NCBI GenBank assembly: GCA_000435615.1
Contig: FR882012.1
Location: 1 to 15,619, forward strand
Direction of reading: 5' to 3'
Origin: Firmicutes bacterium CAG:238
Lineage (GTDB): Bacteria; Bacillota; Clostridia; Peptostreptococcales; Anaerovoracaceae
Length of the DNA: 15,619 bases
The position numbers were made by a program, and so were the translations under genes. The notes under the pieces are model-generated. The model had not been told where the DNA came from. It ran no database searches and saw only the letters and a program-made list of their open reading frames with translations. Shown piece by piece: positions 8,199-15,164 of this stretch; positions within the stretch are counted from its first letter, which is position 1; every line of letters begins with the position of its first letter.

Positions 8199-9035
8199 AT
8201 GAAGAAAAAAAGAAGTATTCTTCCGATTATTCTGTTACTTATTGTTTCACTGGTGTGCGGGTTATACCCGCTCATCAGTAATTTGCAGCACAAGCAGTTA
8301 CAGAAACAGATGATTAGCAATTACCAAAGCGCAGTAGAAGAAACAGCACCGCAGGATTTAGAGAAGGAATGGGACAAGGCGCGTGAATATAACCGGCATA
8401 TTGCCAAGCAGACAAAACTGAAAGAACCGTTTGCAGGCAGTAAGATGCAGCAATCGGACCGCAGCTATGAAAACATTCTAAACCTGAACGGTGACGGTGT
8501 CATGGGATACATCGAAATCCCCAAAATCGAAGTAAAACTTCCGATTGTCCACGGAACCGATGACGAAGACCTTGAACGGGCAGCGGGGCATTTACCGAAG
8601 ACCTCTTTCCCCGTAGGCGGTACGAGCAGCCATTCTGTGCTTTCTGCACATCGCGGACTTCCAAGCGCCAAGCTGTTTACGGATTTGGATCAATTGGAAG
8701 AGAATGATATTTTTCTGCTGCACATTTTGGATAAAGAATTGTACTATCGGGTTGCGCAAATCAAAGTTGTGGAACCTGAGAATACTGAAGATTTGCGGAT
8801 TGTGAAGGGCAAAGATTATGTGACACTTGTCACATGCACACCGTATGCTGTCAACAGTCACAGATTGCTTGTTCGTGGAGAACGGACAACGGAACCGCCG
8901 AATTATGATGTGAAGTTCAGCTTTATTGATTTTCTGCGTTTGCATTTTTATGGGGTGACGATTGGAACCATTGCACTTGGCAGTATCATTGCAATAGCGG
9001 TTATTTTGAACAAAACGCATGATCGTAAATCTTAA
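8199..9035 (+). CDS. Class C sortase (pilin polymerase)
   Basis: This 278-residue membrane enzyme links pilin subunits. An N-terminal membrane helix (about 6-26) precedes the catalytic domain and a C-terminal helix (about 247-268), the two-anchor layout of class C. Catalytic residues are H151 (S-A-H-R-G-L), C213 (T-L-V-T-C-T-P-Y) and R222 (S-H-R-L-L-V-R-G). L-P-I-V-H-G-T and G-H-L-P-K-T-S-F-P-V-G-G are also typical of pilus sortases. The lid motif, usually D-P-[FWY], appears as E76-P77-F78. The gene sits 22 bp after the backbone pilin gene. Its ribosome site is poor: only AAGG, one base from the ATG. No later start would keep the first membrane helix, so translation may be coupled to the gene before it. 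Expected substrates are the LPITGG and MPETGG proteins upstream. Confidence 0.93.
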   Translation: MKKKRSILPIILLLIVSLVCGLYPLISNLQHKQLQKQMISNYQSAVEETAPQDLEKEWDKAREYNRHIAKQTKLKEPFAGSKMQQSDRSYENILNLNGDGVMGYIEIPKIEVKLPIVHGTDDEDLERAAGHLPKTSFPVGGTSSHSVLSAHRGLPSAKLFTDLDQLEENDIFLLHILDKELYYRVAQIKVVEPENTEDLRIVKGKDYVTLVTCTPYAVNSHRLLVRGERTTEPPNYDVKFSFIDFLRLHFYGVTIGTIALGSIIAIAVILNKTHDRKS

Positions 9036-9052
9036 CCGGGGGAGATGATAAA

Positions 9053-10132
9053 ATGAAAAAAATAAGATGTGTACATCGTTCAACAGTGCTGTTGCTATGC
9101 ATAGCACTGCTGATGATGTTTTTTCCGCAGCAGGCTTTTGCCTCGCACGGAATACAAATTGATAGAAACGGCAGTTTGACCGTCAATGAAACGTACAGCA
9201 TTCAGAATAAAGTCAAAAATCTGGCGGACGTCGAGCTTCAAGTTTGGCGTGTGGCGAGAGTGACCACAGGAGTGAAATTTGTTTTGACCGACGGATTTGC
9301 GGCATCAGGTGTGAGCGTAAACAGGCTTTCCGGCAGCGAGTGGCAGGATGCAGCTGACGCACTTTTTGCTTATGCAAAAGCAAACGCGCAGGATGTGGGG
9401 AATGCTGCCAAAATCAAAACTGATGCAACCGGAAAAGCAAGCTTGTCAAACCTTGAAACAGGATTGTACTTGGTTGCACCGGTACAGACATCGGTTCGGG
9501 TTCCGGGATATACGGTACATCTGCAGAGAGCATTTTTGGTATCTTTGCCGTATCAGGTAAGCCAAGACAGCGCATGGATGTATGATGTGACCGTTACACC
9601 GAAAAACGAAGCAAAACCGTATTCGCCGCCGCCGCAAGTGACGACCTATACAGTTCACAAAGTGTGGAACGATGACAATGATAAGCAAGGAAAAAGACCG
9701 GAACAGGTTTATGTTCGTCTGCTTCAAAACGGAAATCCTTATTTAGGCCCCGACGCTACCGTGGCACTGCAGCCGGGAAACTGGTCGTATACATGGAAGT
9801 CGCTTCCTGCCGGGTACAAATATTCCATTGAAGAGATTTTTGTTCCGGGTGGATATATTTCCAGCATAAATGGTAATATCATAACCAACACCTTGAATCC
9901 GGACGAACCGGAAGACCCGGATAATCCGGATAAGCCGGATAAGCCGGGCCGTGATGATGACGGAAAACCACCGGTAAAACCGGACAGGGATTCCGACGGC
10001 AAGTTCCCGCAGCGTCCGGACGACGGTACACCAAAGACCGGTGACGAAATGATGTTCACTCTTTGGATGCTCATATGCTTGGGCGCAGGTGCAGGACTTT
10101 TCGCAGCATCAAGAAAAAATCATAAAGAATAG
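9053..10132 (+). CDS. Ancillary/basal pilin with Cna-B domain and TPKTG anchor
   Basis: This 359-residue protein starts 17 bp after the sortase gene behind GGGGGAG. A signal peptide ends near A-F-A-S (residue 31). Residues about 35-190 form a D1-like pilin domain that ends with V-T-V-T-P-K-N, a near-canonical pilin motif (K184). Residues about 198-283 form a Cna-B domain (V-H-K-V-W-N-D) with a predicted K203-N279 isopeptide bond and Glu260 in Y-S-I-E-E. A charged Pro-rich stretch (283-325) would cross the peptidoglycan. It is followed by T-P-K-T-G-D (326-331), a hydrophobic helix and S-R-K-N-H-K. A short protein with a Pro-rich stalk, last in the operon and with a sorting motif unlike the other two, fits the basal subunit anchored to the wall by a housekeeping sortase. 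A decorating subunit along the shaft is the alternative. Confidence 0.85.
   Translation: MKKIRCVHRSTVLLLCIALLMMFFPQQAFASHGIQIDRNGSLTVNETYSIQNKVKNLADVELQVWRVARVTTGVKFVLTDGFAASGVSVNRLSGSEWQDAADALFAYAKANAQDVGNAAKIKTDATGKASLSNLETGLYLVAPVQTSVRVPGYTVHLQRAFLVSLPYQVSQDSAWMYDVTVTPKNEAKPYSPPPQVTTYTVHKVWNDDNDKQGKRPEQVYVRLLQNGNPYLGPDATVALQPGNWSYTWKSLPAGYKYSIEEIFVPGGYISSINGNIITNTLNPDEPEDPDNPDKPDKPGRDDDGKPPVKPDRDSDGKFPQRPDDGTPKTGDEMMFTLWMLICLGAGAGLFAASRKNHKE
9899..9943 (+). repeat. 9-bp tandem repeats encoding a P-[DE]-x stalk
   Basis: Five 9-bp units starting CCGGA or CCGGAA encode P-D-E, P-E-D, P-D-N, P-D-K and P-D-K. They form the Pro-rich wall-spanning part of the basal pilin. Slippage would change stalk length without breaking the frame. 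Confidence 0.75.
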
Positions 10133-10180
10133 GCAGACATTGCCATTTAAACTATAATTAAAAACGCTCCAAATCAGAAC

Positions 10181-10215
10181 TCAGGCAATCGGGAGCATAA
10201 GCACCGGTTGCCTGA
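10181..10215. terminator. Strong hairpin after the pilus operon, possible terminator without a T run
   Basis: A 12-bp stem (10181-10192 with 10204-10215, one U-G pair) has an 11-nt loop. It lies about 50 bp after the last pilus gene and upstream of the cstA promoter, so it belongs to the pilus transcript. No T run follows it on either strand, so intrinsic termination would be weak. It may protect the mRNA 3' end or act with Rho. GCTCC at 10166-10170 can pair with GGAGC at 10192-10196, which overlaps the stem and loop. Confidence 0.4.
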
Positions 10216-10240
10216 TTCGTCATATCGGGCACAAAACTTG

Positions 10241-10297
10241 CAAAAAAAACAAAAATACATAAAAAAATATTGATTTTTTTGTCGGAAATACTATAAT
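10241..10297 (+). promoter_or_regulatory. Promoter of cstA with an A-rich upstream element
   Basis: TTGATT (10270-10275) and a perfect TATAAT (10292-10297) are spaced by 16 bases. The stretch 10241-10269 is almost all A, like an UP element. The expected start is near 10304, giving a leader of about 50 nt with a small palindrome (GCATT 10315-10319, AATGC 10324-10328). No riboswitch is recognised in the leader. Confidence 0.75.
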
Positions 10298-10352
10298 GAA
10301 GGTGAAATTAGAAAGCATTCATTAATGCATACGGAACATAGGAGGTGTTATT

Positions 10353-11792
10353 GTGATTAGTTTTATCATTTGCTTGGCGCTCCTGATTGGAGGCTATTTC
10401 GTTTATGGTAAAGTAGTTGAGAACACTTTTTCACCGGATGATAGAGAAACACCGGCGGTTCGGATTAATGACGGTGTGGATTATGTAGTAATGCCGAAGT
10501 GGAAATTGTTCTTGGTACAACTGCTGAACATTGCAGGACTTGGTCCCATTTTTGGAGCACTACAAGGTGCATTGTGGGGACCGATTGTATTCCTTTGGAT
10601 TACCTTTGGTACGATTTTCGCGGGTGGCGTGCATGACTACTTCTCGGGTATGCTTTCTGAAAGAAACGAAGGTGCATCCATTTCCGAAGTATGCGGCATC
10701 TATCTCGGAAACACAATGAAGAATGTTATGCGTGTATTCAGCGTAGTGCTTCTTGTTATGGTAGGTACGGTATTTGCGGTAGGCCCTGCGGGTCTGATTG
10801 TTACCCTGCTTGGAAACAGTGGTGTGAAAGGCATTATGACAAACGCAGAAGTATGGCTTTGGATTATCCTTGCATACTACTTTATCGCAACATTCCTTTC
10901 CATCGACAAGATTATCGGGCGTATTTATCCGCTCTTCGGTATATGCTTGATTGTCATGGCGCTTGGAGTTATCTTTGGCATATTTACCAATGCCGATTAT
11001 ACAATTCCGGAGATTTGGAGCAACTTTACCAATATGCATCCGGACGGAAAGCCGATTTGGAGCTTTATGTTCATCACCGTTGCCTGCGGTGCGATTTCCG
11101 GATTCCATTCGACACAATCGCCGCTGATGGCACGCTGCATGAAATCCGAGAAACAGGGACATTTCGTATTCTACGGGGCCATGGTTGCAGAGGGCGTAAT
11201 TGCACTGATTTGGGCAGCTGCAGGATGTGCACTGTATGAAGTAACCGGCGGACTTAACACAGGATTGAGTGAGATTTTGGCAAACGGACAGTCCGCAGCT
11301 ATCTATGATGTATGCATCAAGACGATGGGCAGCGTCGGTGTCGTTCTTGCAATGGTTGGAGTAATTGCATGCCCAATCACTTCAGGCGACACGGCATTTC
11401 GTAGTGCGCGTCTGACTTTGGCAGACTGGTTCGGCATTAATCAGAACGACATGAAGAAGAGACTTATGCTGTGTGTACCGCTTTTGGCAGTCGGTGCATT
11501 CATCGGACATTTGGATTACGCAGTCGTATGGAGATATTTCAGCTGGACAAACCAGACATTAGCAATGATCGTTCTGTGGACAGCAAGTATGTATTTGTTC
11601 CGTGAAAAGAAAAATTACTGGATTACAGCGGTACCTGCAACCTTTATGAGTGCAGTTTCCATGACCTATTTCTTCTGTGCGGACGAGTGCCTTGGACTTT
11701 CCACAACAATTGCTTATCCGGTTGGAATTATCCTTGCGGTAGTATTCCTCGGAATCTTCCTTCACGCAACGAAGAAGCCTATGAAAGCATAA
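10353..11792 (+). CDS. cstA: CstA family carrier (pyruvate/peptide uptake, carbon starvation protein)
   Basis: This 479-residue integral membrane protein matches the CstA family throughout. Examples are P-A-V-R-I-N-D-G-V-D-Y-V, L-N-I-A-G-L-G-P-I-F-G-A, G-V-H-D-Y-F-S-G-M-L-S and S-T-Q-S-P-L-M-A-R. It is nearly all hydrophobic, with roughly a dozen or more membrane helices. Enterobacterial CstA is about 700 residues; this shorter form is common in anaerobic Gram-positives. Characterised relatives take up pyruvate or peptides, by proton symport in the pyruvate case, when preferred carbon is scarce. The exact substrate here is not known. The GTG start is chosen for its strong GGAGGTG site (10341-10347) and because it opens directly into the first membrane helix. 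The next gene begins 39 bp downstream on the same strand and is probably co-transcribed. Confidence 0.93.
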   Translation: MISFIICLALLIGGYFVYGKVVENTFSPDDRETPAVRINDGVDYVVMPKWKLFLVQLLNIAGLGPIFGALQGALWGPIVFLWITFGTIFAGGVHDYFSGMLSERNEGASISEVCGIYLGNTMKNVMRVFSVVLLVMVGTVFAVGPAGLIVTLLGNSGVKGIMTNAEVWLWIILAYYFIATFLSIDKIIGRIYPLFGICLIVMALGVIFGIFTNADYTIPEIWSNFTNMHPDGKPIWSFMFITVACGAISGFHSTQSPLMARCMKSEKQGHFVFYGAMVAEGVIALIWAAAGCALYEVTGGLNTGLSEILANGQSAAIYDVCIKTMGSVGVVLAMVGVIACPITSGDTAFRSARLTLADWFGINQNDMKKRLMLCVPLLAVGAFIGHLDYAVVWRYFSWTNQTLAMIVLWTASMYLFREKKNYWITAVPATFMSAVSMTYFFCADECLGLSTTIAYPVGIILAVVFLGIFLHATKKPMKA

Positions 11793-11831
11793 AAGGCAAA
11801 TTATCATATACAGAAATGAGAGGGCGATATC

Positions 11832-12836
11832 ATGAAACCACAAAGATTGGGCAGTGTATCCATCCCTGATGACGAATTGATAAAAGACAAAAAAGAAGCG
11901 AAGAAAATCGGACCTTGCGGGCTGGGTCGGAAGGCGGTTTATTTGAACAGCTTTTATATTGACCGACGGTATTACATACCGATTGCCTCCGTAAAAAGAG
12001 TCTTTAAGAGAATCGCCATGAGCAAAGGCGGATTCACCGGAAAAGGCGCGTTTGCGACGTTATCCTATCTTGTGGTAGTATACGAAAACGGACATGAGAA
12101 ACAGTGCAATTTTAAGCATGAAGAAGATGTAGACAGATTCCTTGCATACATCGAGGAGGAATTCCCTGATATACCGGTGCACAGCCTGGAAGCCGAGAGA
12201 AAGCTGGCAGAGAAAGAAAGATGGCTGGCGGAGAAGCGGAAAGAAAAGGATGTGCCCGAAGAAGCGAAAGAGGCTCTTTTGCAGCTTGAACAAGCAGAAC
12301 GGTATCTGAAGAAGAAATCCGACTATTACATGGATTTAAGCCAGTCAGCAAAGAAAAAGCGCGTATACGATCGAAGCAATCCGGCGTATAAATGGGTCGC
12401 ACTTGCAATCGTGGTTATGGGTGTGGGAGCATTTGCTTATGGAATCTATGCACTGGTGACACATGCGGGTTTCGGAATGTATTTCCTATTGTTCGGTCTT
12501 GCAGCCGTTTTCCTGTTTGCCGGAGCCAATGTTCTTCCAACTTCCAAGAACAACAGGAGGTATATCGAAGAGCAGCTTGCAAAATCTATCAGACAGATGC
12601 AAGAATACATCAGAGAGTATCCGGATTTTCCGGTACCGGCGCATTATGCACACCCGATTGTACTCAAAAGAATGCAGGACATTTTGAAAGAAGGGCGTGC
12701 AAAAACCATTCCGGAGGCACTTAAAGTTCTCAAAAAAGATTTGAAGGCTTTGAATTCCGATGTCGTCGTCGAGCAGGAAGAATACGATGAAATCATGGCA
12801 ATCAAACCGATGTTTTTGGTAATGGATTACAAGTAA
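11832..12836 (+). CDS. Membrane protein of unknown function with a possible PH-like N-terminal domain
   Basis: I do not recognise a named family for this 334-residue protein. The first 115 residues look like a small beta-rich domain (Y-Y-I-P-I-A-S-V-K-R-V, L-V-V-V-Y-E-N-G-H-E-K-Q-C-N-F) ending in an amphipathic helix, similar in outline to bacterial PH-like domains. A charged helix that may form a coiled coil follows (about 118-165, rich in Glu, Lys and Ala). Two membrane helices lie at about 188-209 and 214-233, and a cytoplasm-like charged tail of about 100 residues ends the protein. There is no signal peptide. The ATG has GAGAGGG about eight bases upstream. It lies 39 bp after cstA and before a terminator, so the two probably form one operon. 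A link to carrier function is a guess from position only. Confidence 0.75.
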   Translation: MKPQRLGSVSIPDDELIKDKKEAKKIGPCGLGRKAVYLNSFYIDRRYYIPIASVKRVFKRIAMSKGGFTGKGAFATLSYLVVVYENGHEKQCNFKHEEDVDRFLAYIEEEFPDIPVHSLEAERKLAEKERWLAEKRKEKDVPEEAKEALLQLEQAERYLKKKSDYYMDLSQSAKKKRVYDRSNPAYKWVALAIVVMGVGAFAYGIYALVTHAGFGMYFLLFGLAAVFLFAGANVLPTSKNNRRYIEEQLAKSIRQMQEYIREYPDFPVPAHYAHPIVLKRMQDILKEGRAKTIPEALKVLKKDLKALNSDVVVEQEEYDEIMAIKPMFLVMDYK

Positions 12837-12853
12837 GATTGAAGTCAATATAA

Positions 12854-12919
12854 CAAAACGGCTGGAATGCTTGATTCCCGTGAAAGGGAAGATGCGATTC
12901 CGGCCGTTTTGCTTTTTAT
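12854..12919. terminator. Bidirectional terminator between convergent genes
   Basis: A 15-bp stem (12854-12868 with 12897-12911, one G-U pair) encloses a second short stem (TTCCC 12875-12879 with GGGAA 12886-12890). A T-rich run follows on the + strand (12907-12917) and a T-rich stretch on the - strand. It lies between the stop codons of the unknown membrane protein gene and recN. Confidence 0.9.
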
Positions 12920-12936
12920 GGCTAAATTTTGATTCT

Positions 12937-14553
12937 TTATGAATTTGCAACTAATTCGCGGGCACTGGCCAGTGTGGTTTCCGTAACCGTGGCACCGCCG
13001 AGCAGCCTTGCGATTTCTTCGATTCTGCCTTCCTCAGACAGTTTCTGAATGTTTGTGTAGGTTTTCTCATCGTCGGTTTCTTTGTAGATCCGGTAATTGC
13101 TCACGCCGCACGCTGCAATCTGCGGGAGGTGGGTGATGCATATAATCTGATGATGGCTTGCGATTTCTTTGAGCTTACGGCCAACGATACTTGCCGTGAT
13201 GCCGCTTATGCCTGCGTCGATTTCGTCGAAAATCAAGGTCGGAATGTTGTCGCAGGAGCTGATTACATTCTTGAAAGCCAGCATGATTCTGGACATTTCA
13301 CCGCCCGAAGCAATTTTTGCGAGAGGTTTCAAAGGCTCGCCGCGGTTTGCGGCAATCAGAATTTCCACATGATCCATTCCGTTCTCGGCAGGAGCCGAAA
13401 GCGGGGTAATGGATATGCTCAGCTTTGCGTCCTTGAAGTTAAGATCCGCAAGTTCGGCGGTAATTCTTTGTTCCAGTTCGACAGCCGTTTCTGTTCTGAT
13501 TTCCGTGAGCTTGCTGCATGCTGCAAGAAGATCCTTCTTCGCTTCGGAAAGCTCGGCTTCGAGACGGGCTTTCTCATCATCAAAGTTTTCGATGATTTCC
13601 AGTTCTTTCAGAATCTTCTGTTCGTATTCCAAAACATCTTCAATGGAAGAACCATATTTTTTCTTGAGGCCTTCAATTGTATTTAAGCGCGAGATCGCAA
13701 GGTCCATCTCTTCAGGCGAAAAGTTGAGACTTTCCCTGATATTCCGCAATTCTCCGGACAAATCCTGAAGTCTGTAGTAGATGTCGCTGAATTCTTCGGA
13801 AATTGACGAAAGTTCATCGGAACAGGAGGAAATTTCCTCCAAAGAACGAAGACACATGCCAAGCTCGTCCGTTGCCGAAGGGGATTCTTCAAAAAGGATT
13901 GCGTATGTTTTTTCGATGTTTTCGAAAATTTTCTCGCTGTTTTGGAGGAGAAAAATGCGTTTCTCAAGTTCTGCGTCTTCACCCGGCTTAAGGGCCGCTT
14001 TCTTGATTTCGGCAGCCTCAAACCGATAAAAATCCTGCTTGCGGGCGTTTTCTTTTTCCTGTGAAAGGAGGGAAGAAAGCTGCTGCCGGATTTCATGGTA
14101 TTTATGGAAAAAAACGCTGACTTCGGCTTTCTTGGCGGCGGAAGCGTCGTTCTTGTACATATCTAAAAGTGTAATGTGATATTCGGGATTGAGCAGAGAC
14201 TGGTTGTCGTATTGACCGTGAATGTCGGCAAGGCGGCGTGATACAGCGTTCAGCTGCGCCAATGTGACAATTTCACCGTTGAGTTTGCAGAGATTCTTGC
14301 CGGAAGAGGAGACTTCTCTTGTTATGACCACTTCTTCGCCGTCGAGCGTTCCGAGAAGCTGCACGACTGCTTTGTCGGCCCCGGTGCGTATGGCAGAGGT
14401 ATCCGCACGGCTTCCGAGAGCAAGGCTGATTGCTTCCACGGCGATGGATTTGCCGCTGCCGGTTTCTCCGGTAATTATATTAAGACCTTCTTCAAAATCA
14501 ACATCTGTATTTTCGATTATGGCAAAATTCTTAATACTGATGTGATCAATCAT
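12937..14553 (-). CDS. recN: DNA repair protein RecN
   Basis: This SMC-like ATPase acts in double-strand break repair, holding DNA ends and sister molecules together for RecA-dependent recombination. The protein starts M-I-D-H-I-S-I-K-N-F-A and has Walker A G-E-T-G-S-G-K-S (29-36), a long coiled-coil middle (about 150-360), the ABC signature A-S-G-G-E-M-S-R (415-422), Walker B T-L-I-F-D-E-I-D-A-G (439-448, D443/E444) and I-T-H-L-P-Q-I-A. It has 538 residues, slightly shorter than E. coli RecN (553), with the difference probably in the coiled coil. I chose the ATG at 14553, behind AGGGGGA. An upstream in-frame ATG at 14580 would add nine residues not expected in the family. The start overlaps the argR stop by eight bases, so the two genes are co-transcribed and probably translationally coupled. 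Confidence 0.95.
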   Translation of the reverse strand: MIDHISIKNFAIIENTDVDFEEGLNIITGETGSGKSIAVEAISLALGSRADTSAIRTGADKAVVQLLGTLDGEEVVITREVSSSGKNLCKLNGEIVTLAQLNAVSRRLADIHGQYDNQSLLNPEYHITLLDMYKNDASAAKKAEVSVFFHKYHEIRQQLSSLLSQEKENARKQDFYRFEAAEIKKAALKPGEDAELEKRIFLLQNSEKIFENIEKTYAILFEESPSATDELGMCLRSLEEISSCSDELSSISEEFSDIYYRLQDLSGELRNIRESLNFSPEEMDLAISRLNTIEGLKKKYGSSIEDVLEYEQKILKELEIIENFDDEKARLEAELSEAKKDLLAACSKLTEIRTETAVELEQRITAELADLNFKDAKLSISITPLSAPAENGMDHVEILIAANRGEPLKPLAKIASGGEMSRIMLAFKNVISSCDNIPTLIFDEIDAGISGITASIVGRKLKEIASHHQIICITHLPQIAACGVSNYRIYKETDDEKTYTNIQKLSEEGRIEEIARLLGGATVTETTLASARELVANS

Positions 14554-15013
14554 TTCTCTTCCCCCTGTTAAGCATTTCATTGAATCCGTCTACGATTTCA
14601 GGAACGTTTTTCTCATCGTCCGCAATGAGAAGGAGCGTATTGTCGCCGGCAAGGGAGCCGATAATGTGCTCGAAATTGGAGGTGTCAATTGCTTCGCCTG
14701 CGGCATTTGCACATCCGGAGAGTGTTTTTACAACGATAATGTTTCCTGAGGAGTCAATGGAAGTAATGGTTTCGCGGAATATTTTGACAAAACGATCCGA
14801 GACAGGAAGATCCTGCGACTTGTGAACCGAGTATTTGTATTTGCCCGAAGACGAAAGGGTCTTTACAAGCTGAAGTTCCTTGATATCTCTGGAAATCGTG
14901 GCCTGGGTAACCTCGTAGCCGCATTCCCTGAGCATGGTCACAAGTTTTTCTTGTGTATCAATTTCATTGTTCGTAATCAGTTCAATAATCTTATTCTGTC
15001 TGGAATATCTCAT
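14546..15013 (-). CDS. argR: Arginine repressor ArgR/AhrC
   Basis: This 155-residue protein has the usual ArgR length and two-domain form. The N-terminal winged helix-turn-helix includes A-T-I-S-R-D-I-K-E-L (38-47, with S41, R42, D43 in the recognition helix). The C-terminal oligomerisation and L-arginine-binding core has G-C-A-N-A-A-G-E-A-I-D (100-110) and G-S-L-A-G-D-N-T (119-126). With arginine the hexamer represses arginine biosynthesis genes and may activate catabolic ones. The ATG follows a strong GGGAGGT site. The argR-recN pairing is conserved in Firmicutes (ahrC-recN in B. subtilis). I see no convincing ARG box near its own promoter, so autoregulation is not supported here. Confidence 0.95.
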   Translation of the reverse strand: MRYSRQNKIIELITNNEIDTQEKLVTMLRECGYEVTQATISRDIKELQLVKTLSSSGKYKYSVHKSQDLPVSDRFVKIFRETITSIDSSGNIIVVKTLSGCANAAGEAIDTSNFEHIIGSLAGDNTLLLIADDEKNVPEIVDGFNEMLNRGKRND

Positions 15014-15057
15014 GTTTACCTCCCAAAGTAATTGTATACTTGTGTTTACTTATCAAA

Positions 15058-15086
15058 ATTTTAACATATTTGGTTGTAAATTTCAA
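15058..15086 (-). promoter_or_regulatory. Promoter of argR-recN
   Basis: On the - strand, TTGAAA (15086-15081) and TAAAAT (15063-15058) are separated by 17 bases, and a TGn extension precedes the -10 box. It lies about 45 bp upstream of the argR start and faces away from the ruvC promoter. Confidence 0.7.
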
Positions 15087-15100
15087 TATAAAAATATATA

Positions 15101-15129
15101 TAGACAAACAAATGTTTGCGTGATATAAT
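15101..15129 (+). promoter_or_regulatory. Promoter of ruvC
   Basis: TAGACA (15101-15106) and TATAAT (15124-15129) are 17 bases apart, with a TGn extension before the -10 box. Transcription should start near 15136, about 30 nt before the ruvC start. A palindrome covers part of the spacer. Confidence 0.75.
15105..15118. promoter_or_regulatory. Candidate LexA (SOS) operator
   Basis: CAAACAAATGTTTG is a palindrome with 6-bp arms. It agrees with 12 of 14 positions of the Gram-positive LexA/DinR box CGAACRNRYGTTYC; the two mismatches are symmetrical (second and last base). It overlaps the end of the ruvC -35 box and the spacer, where a bound repressor would block transcription. Loss of the G of GAAC weakens the case. 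Confidence 0.4.
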
Positions 15130-15164
15130 TTCGTAAGAACAAACTGCGAACAAGGAGCTTTGAA

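Noticed and set aside
10160..10352. Riboswitch in the cstA leader
   Set aside because: The strong hairpin lies upstream of the clear promoter at 10270-10297, so it is not in the cstA transcript. The remaining leader is short with only a 5-bp palindrome.
14554..14580. Longer RecN starting at the ATG at 14580
   Set aside because: The extra nine residues lie inside argR and are not expected in the family; the ATG at 14553 has the better ribosome site and gives the normal RecN N-terminus.
15014..15100. ARG box for argR autoregulation
   Set aside because: The region is A/T-rich with partial palindromes (for example AAGTA 15026-15030 and TACTT 15037-15041), but none fits the 18-bp ARG box spacing.
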